From assembly GCF_964275005.1 (NCBI RefSeq), contig NC_092686.1:18118547-18182546 (forward strand): DNA of 64,000 bases. Direction: 5' to 3'. Shown one piece after another: positions 24,801 through 46,236 of this stretch. A program made the translations under genes and the position numbers. This DNA comes from Diadema setosum (taxonomy: Eukaryota; Echinodermata; Echinoidea; Diadematoida; Diadematidae). The notes under the pieces were generated by a model. It was not told the DNA's origin, did no database searches, and worked only from the letters and a program-made list of their open reading frames with translations. Each line of letters begins with the position of its first letter. Position 1 is the stretch's first letter.

Positions 24801-26078
24801 ATGTATTCGAGTATGGTTATAGTCCACTGACTATAATGTACAGAATGTCATTTCTTCAGAGGTGCCGGAAGTGGCCACACTGTGTTCTATTCCACGAGCT
24901 TTTTGACTGAAAGTGGCAAGATGTTCGCATCGAGTCCTATTGTCATATCAAATATAATGAAGGTAAAATCCACAGCATATTTCGTGCCCTTTTGTCAAGA
25001 TTTTGGACCTGACCCTGCGACTACGGCCCTCCCGAAGGCGAGTCCTGGAACAGAGTTGCCGTTACTCGCGGCGTTACTGCTCTGAGGCGAATTGTACGAA
25101 CGTAGACCTATACTCGTAACATTTTCTATGAAACCTGTCATTTGATATCAAAAATTATATTTGCCTTTGAGTAGGGCCTTGATTGATTTGCAGATATATA
25201 CACGAATCATTTGAATTTTAGTTGCTTCTCATGTAAAGTAGATAAACAGGAACTACACAATAAATGACCATGGTCATGTGTATGCTAGAGGGCGCAATCT
25301 TGCCAAGCTTCTCCGGAGTGGCTACGATCAAGCATTGAAATAAGTGGACATTTTAGCACTCCCGACTATTCCCTTCACCGCCACAGAACTCCTCACCCAG
25401 GGAGACAGTCTCGCAGGTAGGCCTCAGCAGTCAAATCATATTTGGCTGTGGTTCGACCACTCTACAATGTGCTTAAAATTAAATCGTCAAGGAAATAGTT
25501 TGGTGATTTCAACAGGAGTTTTGACATCTTCTACATGTACCACTATACTCGAGGGGTAAACCTTCACTTTTATTTTCAATTCATTCGATTCTTTTTTTTT
25601 TAAACCATAATTCGAACCATCTCAAATATATTCCGAGTGGGATCACCCTGATAATTCAGATGTAAGAATAAGATAATAGTACTGCAGTACTATACATTAT
25701 ACATCATGAGTATAAGTTATATTGAATTTTGTGTCATTTATACACATGTGCAAGATTTTCACAGGTATACAATCGAGATTTAATGCCATACAGTAAGTTA
25801 ATTCGTCCACGCGTTTGTCGTTAATCACAGAATTTCATAAGAGAGCATCTGAGGTCAACATTAACACGATGCCTTTCAACCTGACGGGTCACCCCACCAT
25901 CAGCGTCAACGCCGGATTCCTGGACGGCTTACCCGTGGGACTCGTGCTGGAAGGAAGGCACTTCGAAGACACCACCGTCCTCAGGGCCGCTCAGGCTGTA
26001 GAAGCCGTGACCGATCCCGTAGATAAAAGTACGCCGAAGATATGGAACTTTGTCAAGTTCAAGACACGACATGCTTAG
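115..26078 (+). CDS. Amidase-signature family hydrolase, 3' nine exons (5' end outside window)
   Basis: Gene-level entry. Coding exons: 115-287, 1205-1344, 1898-2098, 2660-2734, 3901-4072, 4564-4623, 24862-24962, ~25242-25416, 25831-26078. These sum to about 447 codons plus stop, and every junction phase agrees. Family members hydrolyse an amide to a carboxylate and ammonia with a Lys-cisSer-Ser triad. Seen here: the VAIKDN lysine (179-181), the GGSSSGS block (exon 2) and the GGDQGGS serine (1946-1948), then the [14 protein letters not shown] and C-terminal GRHFED..VLRAA blocks. The similarity by recall is to bacterial-type amidases of about 500 residues, so roughly 60-100 N-terminal residues are missing to the left. 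Substrate and localisation cannot be told. Oddities: an in-frame TAA in exon 8, a GC donor after exon 6, and a ~20.2 kb intron 6 containing a partial transporter gene. It may be a recent pseudogene or carry an assembly error or polymorphism. Confidence 0.88.
288..1204. other. Amidase intron with (GT)n
   Basis: The intron begins inside a short (GT)n microsatellite (about 288-315). I see nothing else recognisable in it. Confidence 0.6.
1205..1344 (+). CDS. Amidase exon, GGSSSGSA (cis-Ser) block
   Basis: The acceptor is CTCAAAG. The two leading bases plus the G of the previous exon give Gly, so the junction reads [16 protein letters not shown]. The exon carries [17 protein letters not shown], the glycine/serine signature with the cis-serine. 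The donor is GTAAGA at 1345, phase 0. The upstream in-frame reading from 1159 is intron. Confidence 0.9.
1898..2098 (+). CDS. Amidase exon, GGDQGGS nucleophile block
   Basis: The acceptor is GTATCAG at 1891-1897. The 67 codons run [17 protein letters not shown] through [15 protein letters not shown] and [18 protein letters not shown]. The nucleophilic Ser is TCC 1946-1948. The donor is GTAATG at 2099, phase 0 at both ends. Confidence 0.93.
2660..2734 (+). CDS. Amidase exon, 25 codons
   Basis: A 75-nt exon between ATCGTGCAG and GTAAGG encodes [20 protein letters not shown] plus EYTKE. It is phase 0 at both ends. The position matches the 'AGxDGxDPRQ' segment that follows the catalytic core in this family. 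Confidence 0.87.
2735..3900. other. Amidase intron
   Basis: The intron is featureless to about 3455; a full-length SINE on the - strand (3460-3842) fills the rest. Confidence 0.6.
3460..3842 (-). mobile_element. tRNA-derived SINE, apparently full length
   Basis: Read on the - strand from 3842, a tRNA-like head has an A-box-like TAGCTCAGTCGG (3827-3838) and a B-box GGTTCGATTCC (3773-3783). The body follows, then an (AAAC)n tail seen as (TTTG)n at about 3460-3500. The body is repeated without the head at 29803-30035. The head is more degenerate than a working tRNA gene. It sits just before an amidase acceptor. Confidence 0.75.
3901..4072 (+). CDS. Amidase exon, [10 protein letters not shown] segment
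   Basis: The acceptor is GTATATAG at 3893-3900. The exon reads [18 protein letters not shown]... to ..[11 protein letters not shown] plus G, ending at 4072 before GTAATT, phase 1. It matches the 'LKIGVLKEGF' stretch of the family. A tRNA-derived SINE ends only about 58 bp upstream of the acceptor. Confidence 0.9.
4400..5120. repeat. Duplicated block, left copy (pairs with 23130-23830)
   Basis: From about 4425 the sequence aligns by eye with 23135 onward in the same orientation: CAATGGTCTTACACA against CAGTGGTCTTACACA, then the exon, then CGCCTCTAAGCAGTGAAGAC against CGCCTCCAAGCAGTGAAGAC, poly-C/poly-A, and TTTCAAACACTA.AATTAAA. The similarity is moderate, as expected for an old duplication. 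Confidence 0.75.
4564..4623 (+). CDS. Amidase exon, [20 protein letters not shown]
   Basis: A 60-nt exon with acceptor TTTTCCAG and phase 1 at both ends. In frame from the previous exon it gives [20 protein letters not shown]. The only donor that joins in frame to the next exon is G|GCAAGT, a GC-AG type splice site. A decayed copy of this exon and its flanks lies at 23228-23287. Confidence 0.78.
5141..5240. other. Assembly gap (100 N)
   Basis: Exactly 100 undetermined bases follow a poly-C run, as a scaffolder writes for a gap of unknown size. Sequence, possibly including exons, may be missing here. Confidence 0.98.
6130..6356 (+). mobile_element. LINE 3' end with (CATTGT)n tail
   Basis: An AT-rich segment ends GAAATAAAATTCATTGTCATT, the usual 3' terminus of CR1/L2-like LINEs. 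No coding part remains. The family call is an inference from the tail. Confidence 0.5.
6440..7000. repeat. Short-period repeats (CGACNTGTGCGA and AACGTTTT)
   Basis: Loose repetition of CTTCGACTTG/CGACATGTGCG (6470-6700) is followed by AAAAACGTTTTGTGGACGTC-like units (6700-7000). Reading frames in it are low complexity and I do not call a gene. Confidence 0.5.
7628..8115. mobile_element. Foldback array of GTTCGTTATTCCGAAG units, copy 1
   Basis: Many ~15-16 bp units GTTCGTTATTCCGAAG read one way in the left half, and their reverse complement fills the right half. The ends are GGGTGCTGTTCG and CGAACTGTAACCG. Copy 2 (9730-10012) has the same ends in the opposite orientation, so these are two insertions of one element. 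Confidence 0.8.
8564..8692 (+). pseudogene. Transposase N-terminal HTH remnant (42 codons)
   Basis: An ATG-initiated 42-codon frame begins [20 protein letters not shown] and continues [12 protein letters not shown]. This resembles the N-terminal helix-turn-helix ('EQRafIVelYlktkSvvavqraF') of mariner/IS630-type transposases. It stops at TAA 8690-8692 and no DDE domain follows, so it is a truncated remnant. Confidence 0.5.
9730..10012. mobile_element. Foldback array of GTTCGTTATTCCGAAG units, copy 2 (inverted)
   Basis: It begins CGGTTACAGCTCG and ends CGAACAGCACCC, the exact reverse of the ends of copy 1 apart from small changes. The interior is the same head-to-head array and is shorter. Confidence 0.8.
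10351..10384. repeat. Poly-A tract
   Basis: A run of about 34 A. Confidence 0.95.
10410..11172. mobile_element. DNA element with GGGGAAGTGGGGCA termini
   Basis: The left end GGGGAAGTGGGGCAAGATGG mirrors the right end CCATCCTGCCCCACGTTCCCC. TA flanks both sides (10408-10409, 11173-11174). Internal GGGGCAGGATGGGACA motifs recur at 10435, 10795 and 10978. There is no transposase ORF, so it is non-autonomous. Confidence 0.7.
11409..11709. mobile_element. hAT-like MITE with 8-bp TSD
   Basis: The termini GAGACTCCAAC and GTTGGAGTCTCTG face each other and are flanked by the direct repeat TTGATGCA (11401-11408 and 11710-11717). An 8-bp TSD is typical of hAT elements. The interior repeats CGGGAGA motifs. 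Confidence 0.68.
12055..12090. repeat. (AC)n microsatellite
   Basis: A dinucleotide run interrupted by AT. Confidence 0.9.
12823..13119 (-). CDS. Transporter partial copy, exon 2
   Basis: After the acceptor CTGTAG it reads [20 protein letters not shown] through [20 protein letters not shown] and the conserved [19 protein letters not shown] motif, ending TTT plus G before GTATAA. Compared with the complete gene, I count roughly 16-20 nucleotide changes in 297, most of them amino-acid changing. Confidence 0.78.
14776..14953 (-). CDS. Transporter partial copy, exon 1
   Basis: The frame starts [20 protein letters not shown] and continues [20 protein letters not shown], a first membrane segment. 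It ends SSVAAT plus G before GTACCT, phase 1. As in the complete copy, a possible 5'UTR acceptor CTGACAG lies just upstream of the ATG on the - strand. Confidence 0.75.
15044..16463. mobile_element. Nested set of inverted-repeat DNA elements
   Basis: An outer pair GGGCCCGTATTATAAAAC / GTTTATGAAACGAGCCC encloses a perfect ~23-bp inverted pair beginning AGGCGTTTTCACATCAGCCC (15177-15199 and 16418-16440). That pair encloses a third, GGTTGTATTGGCGTAAC / GTTACGCCAATACAAC (about 15568-16278). Poly-A/poly-T runs flank the innermost one. There is no coding sequence. Confidence 0.72.
16581..19326. repeat. Tandem direct duplication, 2 x 1373 bp
   Basis: The segment starting CTAGGTAGTATGTGATATCA at 16581 recurs at 17954 and the copies stay in register to about 19326. 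By eye only two or three differences occur, such as ATTGCCTTTGC against ATTGGCTTTGC. This is either a very recent duplication or an assembly artefact. Confidence 0.92.
20126..20851 (+). mobile_element. LINE 3' fragment inserted in the foldback element
   Basis: A frame at about 20140-20332 contains [20 protein letters not shown] and FKRELKNTL, the usual C-terminus of LINE reverse-transcriptase polyproteins. A 3'UTR and the tail AATAAAAACTGAACTGAACT follow. The 5' part is missing, as in typical truncated insertions, and it replaces about 30 bp of the host element's right arm. Confidence 0.72.
21485..21551. mobile_element. Short inverted repeat GGGGCGGATCCAGGA
   Basis: CAGGGGCGGATCCAGGA and CCTGGATCCGCCACTG form a ~15 bp inverted pair about 60 bp apart. 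The form resembles hAT-type MITE ends. It is too small to encode anything. Confidence 0.5.
22119..22290. repeat. Cluster of AGGTCA-like motifs in an interspersed repeat
   Basis: GGTCAAAAGGTCAGAGGTTA (about 22118) and AGGGTCATAGGGTCAAAGGT continuing CAAGGGTCAAA (about 22254-22285) give several half-site-like hexamers in direct orientation. The surrounding text repeats loosely with a ~150-190 bp period. Confidence 0.5.
23130..23830. repeat. Duplicated block, right copy (pairs with 4400-5120)
   Basis: Same-orientation alignment to the block around amidase exon 6, including flanking intron on both sides. It contains the relic exon at 23228-23287. Confidence 0.75.
23228..23287 (+). pseudogene. 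Decayed copy of the 60-nt amidase exon
   Basis: Exactly 60 nt lie between TGTAG and the position of the old donor, now TCAAGT instead of GCAAGT. The right half keeps GTCGTTCGTCA against GTCATTCGTCA. Translated in the old frame it retains W, C and VRH, then reaches TGA where the working exon has GGA. The left half is poorly conserved. Confidence 0.62.
24106..24773. mobile_element. ~660 bp near-perfect palindrome (foldback MITE)
   Basis: Arms of about 325 bp (24106-24433 and 24446-24773) mirror each other around GCTAGAGGGCGCC at about 24440; the central CTCCGACTACCTACGTTGTA is matched exactly. The outer ends carry further small palindromes (GCAGCCGCTGT...). There is no coding sequence. It ends about 90 bp upstream of the amidase exon at 24862. 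Confidence 0.88.
24862..24962 (+). CDS. Amidase exon, [15 protein letters not shown] segment
   Basis: The acceptor is CTTCAGAG, exon starting GTGCCGG. With the leading G from the previous exon it reads [19 protein letters not shown]..., corresponding to the 'GxGxGxxxxxFYTTSLLD' stretch of homologues. It ends ..SNIMK before GTAAAA, phase 0. A ~660 bp palindrome ends about 90 bp upstream. Confidence 0.78.
25242..25416 (+). CDS. Amidase exon with in-frame TAA
   Basis: The family-like reading is [20 protein letters not shown], then DQALK, TAA (25341-25343), [21 protein letters not shown] and a final G before GTAGGC at 25417. The acceptor is uncertain: GTAG|ATAAAC at 25242 keeps phase 0, while the better-looking ACAG at 25249 does not. 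Homologues usually have an acidic residue where the TAA sits; GAA to TAA is a single G-to-T change. Fewer residues precede HGHVYA than expected. Confidence 0.7.
25831..26078 (+). CDS. Amidase terminal exon
   Basis: The acceptor is TTAATCACAG at 25821-25830. With the G of the previous exon it reads [20 protein letters not shown], then [40 protein letters not shown] and a short tail to TAG 26076-26078. The [11 protein letters not shown] and [22 protein letters not shown] blocks are typical amidase C-termini. I see no convincing AATAAA close downstream. Confidence 0.92.
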
Positions 26079-26808
26079 GACTCGTACGTGACGACGTATT
26101 GTAAAGTTATGTATGGACAGCGTGGGAGTTATACTCACACATTCATTTGCAACCGTGGTAAATGGATATCCGACAATTCTGCTTGCATTCCAACATCCAC
26201 ATTAACACAGATCTGAAATGAGGTAATAATACCCATCATTATGCTATTTTGAAGGAAACATGCTAACTAGCTGTGTCGAAGGTTGGTCTTGTCATAGTTT
26301 TTGAGCGCATATAGGCCTACAGAAAGCCATTGCTAACCTTTTCTAGCAAAGAATGCCACAGGTCCCTTGATATCGTTTTCAATTTTTGCTCATACTGATA
26401 CCTGTTCGGGAACAGGGGCATGGGGGAATGACCTTGTCTCAAATCTTGATTTATGCATATACCAGCTTGCCCTTAGTTGAAATCCAAATGAACAGAATAA
26501 GTTTGATACTAGTAATACAGTCAAAGCAGTGTGAAATACCTTCGAACTGTACTTCCTTCATCGATCATTTTAAGAGATCATGTCCTATGGGCTATAATCT
26601 GTCATTCACGAGTACAGACACAAACCATATTTTCAAAATTTCCTATTCAATTACTGGCTAGTATAGGAAATCACAGGAATCACATTAATTGACACTAAAT
26701 GTCACCATCACATTCCTGAAACTGCCCCCTCCCCCCCCCCCCCCCAAAAAAAAAAAGGTGAAAGAACAAAACGATGAAAACGAGTGTTATCTATACGACT
26801 GAAAAGAC

Positions 26809-27053
26809 CACTCTAAAAAAATCAGGGTCACAGCTGACACGGAACTGGGTCCGTTGGGGTCACACACCGTTCCGGGTCAAAAATGACTTGGAATTTGGTC
26901 ATGAAGACCCGGAATGGGGTCACCCTGACCCTATTCATGACTCTGGATGAGGTCATATCTGACCCCCATTCCTTGTCATTTCTGACCCGGAACGGTGTGT
27001 GACCCCAACGGACCCAGTTCCGGGTCAGTTCTGACCCGGATTTTTTTAGAGTG
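26809..27053. mobile_element. Foldback MITE with CACTCTAAAAAAA ends
   Basis: CACTCTAAAAAAATC is mirrored by GATTTTTTTAGAGTG... near 27053. The interior is a palindrome of GGGTCA/TGACCC motifs (CCGTTGGGGTCACACACCGT and its complement). Similar termini occur at 45820-46236 and 50430-50551. Confidence 0.78.
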
Positions 27054-27210
27054 ACGGAGGAGGAGCAAGACAAGTGGCGTGTATAGTGGTAAATTGTGAC
27101 AGTAATGCTCTAATCTCACTGGGTTACAAAAATTTATATATTTTTGAAATAACATGGACAATTTCATTTTGAAGGCTTGATGTTCCCGAGCCGTATGCAT
27201 TGCTCCAAAC

Positions 27211-27212
27211 TG

Positions 27213-27249
<37 letters not shown>
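27211..27249. repeat. Poly-A tract
   Basis: About 39 consecutive A, possibly a retroposon tail. Confidence 0.95.
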
Positions 27250-27252
<3 letters not shown>

Positions 27253-28045
27253 GTTCGGGCATAATGAGTAATTGTCTTTTTAAAATCTGCATGCAATCAT
27301 CGCAATTTCTTTCATTTGATCAGGTTTGGCAATTTAACTCTTCTGTTACACTGATGGCTTTATAAGATTATACTCGATCTTGAAACCACTTGATTCACAC
27401 GAATACTATGAACACTTTTTCGACACGAAAAGATGTGTGTCACATAATTACTATATGCTGGCATGGTTCCATCAATGATGACTTTAGTCGTAAGCGGTGA
27501 ATGCACCATCAGGGAACATTGTCGTTGTATAAAGGCCTGGGGAGGAAGGAGAACATAACTGCGGAAGCGTATAACACACGGCAATACGACAATGTCTGAC
27601 GCTGTGTATTGGATGTAGGCCTATAGTTGATAAAAAGAGGTTTCTCTTACTGAGCTCATTCAGTCTACATTACATGGACATACAAACAGCATAACCCCTT
27701 CATGACATTGTTACTTAACGTCTGGAGACTACAGAAGTGCATCTTACTCGGGGAGTGGACACAATCTCAAGTTCCCATTGAATTACTGTATTATGTACAG
27801 ATTAGAAAATATTGGGAGATGTATTTTGGGCAGTCACCGTGTCGATGATACGTGTATATTATGAATATGGCTGTTAGCATCAATGTGCCCGTTGACACCA
27901 CAGACGAATAATGATACCATAATAAATGAATAGAGAAATTAGGAAGGAAACTATATTTGGTTATCAAATCTCATTGCCACGGTTCCTGAAGTCGTGTAGT
28001 CGTACGTTATCGCCAGCAGAATCAACTGTAAAGCATATCGTGTCG

Positions 28046-41366
<13,321 letters not shown>

Positions 41367-41388
41367 GTCGCTACTTCGAGTCGAGCAC

Positions 41389-43900
41389 CTGTCAGCGCCT
41401 TATACTGTGGTCTGAATAGCAAGGAGGTATAATAACGTAGTACCACATTGGTTATAGTCAGCTGTTGTCATGAACTTCATACGCGTCCTAAATGTTTTTG
41501 AGAGCACAAGGGTGATATTGAAACATTAATGGTGGCCGCATATCACGCGTCAATTATTAAGCATTAATGCAGTACAAACTCTGCTATCCATTGCGCAGAG
41601 TCGTAAAGGCAATACGTGTGTGCGTTGTAGGCCCTATTAATAGTCGCGCATTAGCGTAGACGGGTCGCTGACAATTCTACGACCTCTGAAATCACTGGTT
41701 GCCAGTTAATTGGTTGTCAGAGGCCAACATGAAAATTTTGTGGGGTTGACATAATGGCTGTCGATGACCGGGTTTAGTAGAGGGTTTTGGATGTGCTGCA
41801 TCGAAAACCTTGCAACTCATTTCTTCTTTTTTTTTTCATCTTTGAAAAGGTCGGGAACCTCATAGAACTGGTCTTCAGTGAGGTCTGGCCCATTACATGA
41901 AAACTTTGGGTTGGCAACCAATTTCCAACTTATTGTCGACTTATTACAGGCTGATAGGCAACGAACCATCTACATTTGCCAACCGGTAGCCGATACTAAT
42001 TGCTACTGATATCTGTTGGTATAGTGATCAGTGCCACAATACTTCACTGTTTTAGACGGCGTTGAAATCGGACTGCATTACAGTTGAAAACACGACAGTC
42101 GGATGCCGATCGACCCATATGAACAACACCCAGCAGAATCATGGAAAAGAACCATTTGTTTTGTACTTGTGACAGACATGCAGTTTCTGATATCTCAGTG
42201 CACTTGCTGACTCCATTTGTTCCATCTATCGCACAGATGGCTGAAATTAAAGGTATTGTTTACCATTGGGCACAGCGATTTAAAAAAATGTTCGAGTTAT
42301 CACATTTCAATTTCAATTTATTTTCATATTTCTCGATGAAAAAATATATCAAATTTAAATAATACATGACATAATACAATAACAAAATTAAATACATCGT
42401 AATACATGATATCCAGCTCGGAAACATACATGGAATATTGCAAACATATAAAACATAATAATATAGTGGTCGATCTTTGAAAGTTGGAATTTGAGAATGA
42501 ATGCTAAAGAACTATGAAGGAACATACTTAAAAGCAAGTTTGTCGAGCGTAGGTCCCAGTTATCACATTTGATGCATATGTGTAGGTCAGTTGTATCACA
42601 AAACATCCTAAGATATTTAAAAAAATCCCAGTAAAGCCTAAAATATATGGAGATATCACTATATGTATTTCTCAATAGATGGTTCAGTCTATAAACAATT
42701 TTATTATAATTACTGTTCATATTTTGAATATTTAACAATACTTACGGTTGATAATACTGATTAAGATTTTTACATTGTTTGTTTCTATCCCTTACTCACA
42801 TCTTATCATTTTGAAGCACAGAGCTAGGTTTTTGTTTCCTCTACAAGTGGTATAGTTTTTCACTGACTTGTCGCAAGTCATCTCTTGCGGTCGGCATGGG
42901 TAGACTACATCGCGCCGCTTGTTTCAAAACCTTCTCTGATGAAATGCCTATAGGTAGTATTGTGAGGGACCCCGAATGTAAAGGCTAGACAATGGTATTC
43001 AGAAGTTGTCAGTTGCAAAGTGGGGAAGAGAAACAGCTACCTTCAGTCACGGGTCCAATGCTATCTTCCATTTTGTATCTCACTTCTTGATTATAGAAGT
43101 CGATCTATTCAAATTATAATGGAGTAGAAAAGTGAAACATGGCCACAAAACAATATCATAGTATTGACACAAACATAAATTTATAATAATCTGGACTGTT
43201 CAGTTTCATGAAACTTTTACTTTTCATGGCATATCACTTTCTTTATATCTTCCTATTTCTACAGCCCCCCCCCCCCCCCCCCCCCACGGTCATTATGACC
43301 TCTGAGAAATAAATGATCTTGACAGGTCAGGCGGGCAGACCCATATAATGAAGCCTCGTCGAAAGCTTGTGGAATTCTGCTGCTTCTGAGCAGTCGTATA
43401 CATTTTGATATATAAAGCTTTAAACTGTTGCCAATACATGCCAAACGGCCATCAACAACCAATCGGCGACAGATTGCTAGTGGTCGATTTTTTTTAAGTC
43501 GCCTACCAAGAGAATAACAAATAAACAGTATAAGAGCAACATAATATGATTTCTTTCTACCTTCAGAAACATTGTTCCGAACGTAAAAATTGGACAACAT
43601 TATATCTGTCCTGAGTATCAATGGCGTAGATGTATATACAGAGCACGAGCTTTGTGCAAGGTGAACGTAAAGTTATACATCAGCTGATAATGCAGTACAA
43701 AGTACGGGTTCTGCGATCAAGAGTAAATCATCACACGGATCAAAGAGCGCTCTACAATTTGAATGTCATTTACACCACAGTAACCTGGGTCTTCTTCAAA
43801 GACACACGTGTTGAATTAAAGTAGATATATACATACATAATATACACATAAATATCCAGCATTTTTCGTGTTTCATCTGTTATTCTATTATGTCCAGACG
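41389..43900. other. Upstream flank of the transporter; no gene seen
   Basis: It presumably holds the transporter's promoter and any 5'UTR exon, which I cannot locate. It contains a LINE tail at about 42297-42330 and a poly-C run at 43265-43285. Confidence 0.45.
42297..42760 (-). mobile_element. LINE 3' fragment
   Basis: TTTCAATTTCAATTTATTTTC reads on the - strand as GAAAATAAATTGAAATTGAA, a common LINE 3' terminus. The AT-rich DNA upstream on that strand keeps no recognisable reverse-transcriptase motif. Confidence 0.4.
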
Positions 43901-44220
43901 AATTAATTACCCTCCAGTAATGATATGTGCAAGGGGTGCGCAAGTATTATATCGAGAATATCGCATATGTTGGAAAGAAAATGAGAATGAAATAAATGAA
44001 TTGAATTGAATGTCCTGCTGAAATTCCACTCAAAGGTCATAAACGAAAAACTACACAGTTTCTTCATTAAATTTTTCTCGTGTTTTTAAAGAGTTTTAAG
44101 CTATAAAGAGAGAGCATGTTTAGCTTCCAGATTAGATATATTTTGTAAACACTTATATATATATATATATATATATTCATCTTGGAATTTTCCACGTGTT
44201 GGACTTCGAATGTTGTAATT

Positions 44221-44356
44221 ATTAGAAGAAAGAGTCTTAAGTACGCCATGGATCCAACGATTACAAAAAAAAAATTATTACAATAAAAAATTTATTTATT
44301 TGTAATAAAATTTTTTTTTGTAATCGTTGGATCCATGGCGTACTTGAGACTCTTTC

Positions 44357-44363
<7 letters not shown>
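44221..44363. repeat. Perfect-looking inverted repeat with ~63 bp arms
   Basis: The arms at 44221-44283 and 44300-44363 contain GTACGCCATGGATCCAACGA and its complement; the loop is about 16 bp. It is bounded by (AT)n tracts at about 44155 and 44362. Confidence 0.85.
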
Positions 44364-44400
<37 letters not shown>

Positions 44401-44649
44401 TATATAATCTCACATTCAGAGACGCATTCTCGTGATCCAGGCAATAATTTCATTATAGGCTCTGTTCCAATATAAATGATTTTAATGGTCCCAAAATATC
44501 CATGGCAACTCTCTCCAAAGTAGCACCAACTCTATATATATATATTATATATCCCGATATTTTGTAGTATAATGTTATTCGGTAAGTACAAGATAAATGA
44601 CGGACTCGGATAGGCTTCCAGTATATAGACCACCATCGGATAGATCTCC

Positions 44650-45147
44650 ATTAGACCACCGAGCTTTCGCCCGACAGCAAGTGTTGGTTCTAATCCTTAT
44701 AGCATGCAGCGGGTACTGCTTTATCATTCAAATTCATGACATTCTTGACATTCTTGACATTCTTGAAATTCATGACATGATGATGCTGTCCGGTGATCAG
44801 GAGGTCGCAGGTTCGAGTCCTGCTCGAGTATGTACGCCCATGATTTTTTATTATGGCTACTACTAAAACACTGATCAATTCAGTGTTTATTTACGTCGAT
44901 GTAGGGCAATTTGTCAATCAGTTGCAATGAAAACATCTCGACGGAAGAATGTCATGAATTTGAATAATAAAGCAGTACCCGCTGCATGAGATTAGAACCA
45001 ACACTTGCTGTCGGGCGAAATCTCGGTGGTCTAGTGGAGATGACGCCTGTCCGGTGATCAGGAGGTCGCAGGTTCGAGTCCTGCTCTAGGATCAATTCAG
45101 TGCTTATTTTCGTCGATGTAGGGCAATTTGTCAATCAGTTGTAATAG
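44650..45147. mobile_element. tRNA-like SINE pair arranged with inverted arms
   Basis: B-boxes GGTTCGAGTCC occur at 44810-44820 and 45071-45081, each after GTCCGGTGATCAGGAGGTCG. The right copy also has an A-box TGGTCTAGTGG (45027-45037). TCGATGTAGGGCAATTTGTC follows both. CCCGACAGCAAGTGTTGGTT near 44672 is mirrored near 45000. Not intact tRNA genes. Confidence 0.72.
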
Positions 45148-45819
45148 TGATATATAGCTTTTATGTGCAGGCCTAACAAGTCAGATTTTCAATACATCAT
45201 TCAGATACAAATTGCACATCTTATTTTCCGACAAACGGTGCACTTCTTTTGTGACAAAGGGAAATTTGAAGATGATACATCGGGAGTTAAACATTTTAAA
45301 ATGTACACCGGTGAGTCAACATTAAATCGATGAATAAGTGAGGAACCCACTGAAAAGACAGTATACTATTCTTCTGGTATTTGTACAATAAGTATTTTTG
45401 TTTTGTAGCACCTATCGCGGTGAAAAACAAATTTCCGTTGTCATGAATCAATACTCATTTAATCATGTCACTTCTAAGCGGGTCCATCTGATTAAGAACA
45501 TCAGTGCAAAAATAGGCCACATTCTGAATCGAATAGAGTTTGATAACAGAAACAAGAAGGAGAACACCAACATTAGAGAAGACTTACCTGATAAGACATC
45601 AGAAGAGACAAGAAACGTTGTAAATGACGGATCGAACAGCGGCCCGCGCAAGTATTATATCGAGAATACCGCATATAAGACAGGCATTGAAAGGGGAGGG
45701 CAGGTAAAGGAATGGCGGTGTTAGCAGTCCGGGGTATTACAGTGATTAATGTGTATTCGGGTAGATTCCATGAGATTTGGTCCTTGCGACAATTGCTCCC
45801 ATGAAATATCTGCAGGCTA

Positions 45820-46236
45820 CACTCTTAGAAAAAAAGGTTCTTTTGAGCACCATTAAATGGTTCTCAGCACTGTCACAATAGCGACACCCTTTTAGGTGCT
45901 CGTGAGAACCTTTTTTAAATGGTGCTTGTCGGCACCTTTTGCAAAAGGTGCCCATTAGAACCTTTTTCCCGATGAAATGGTGCTCGTGAGTACCATTTAA
46001 AAGGTGCCCATGGGCACCTTTTTGACTAAAGATGGGCACCTTTTTGACTCTTTTTCAAAAGGTGCTCATGGGAACCATTTCATTGGAAAAGGTTCTAATG
46101 GGCACCAATGTTAAAAGGTGCTTACAGGCACCATTTAAAAAAGGTTCTCACAGGCTCCAAAAAAGGTGTCGCTATTGTGACAGTGCTGAGAACCATTTAA
46201 TGGTGCTCAAAAGAACCTTTTTTTTTTCTTAGAATG
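45820..46236. mobile_element. Foldback MITE with CACTCTTAG ends and GGTGC/GCACC interior
   Basis: CACTCTTAGAAAAAAAGGTT is mirrored by AACCTTTTTTTTTTCTTAGA near 46232, and CACTGTCACAATAGCGACAC by its complement at about 46165. The middle is an array of AAAGGTGC and GCACCTTT. Reading frames across it are artefacts of the array. Confidence 0.85.

Larger units (their letters stand above)
26079..28045. other. Convergent intergenic region
   Basis: It separates the amidase stop codon from the transporter stop codon. It contains a foldback MITE (26809-27053) and a poly-A run; I see no other gene and no clear poly-A signal. Confidence 0.6.

Noticed and set aside
26079..26400. Poly-A signal for the amidase
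   Set aside because: No AATAAA or close variant in a convincing position could be found.
44775..45090. tRNA genes suggested by B-box-like GGTTCGAGTCC
   Set aside because: No complete cloverleaf or anticodon arm; these are SINE heads in a repeated unit.
45398..45724. 108-codon + strand frame with mixed, protein-like composition
   Set aside because: A possible acceptor precedes it, but I recognise no domain, and it shares a 30-bp motif with non-coding sequence at 43938, pointing to a repeat.
45746..46232. Frames rich in G/H/L/K repeats on both strands
   Set aside because: Translation of the palindromic GGTGC/GCACC array of a foldback element.
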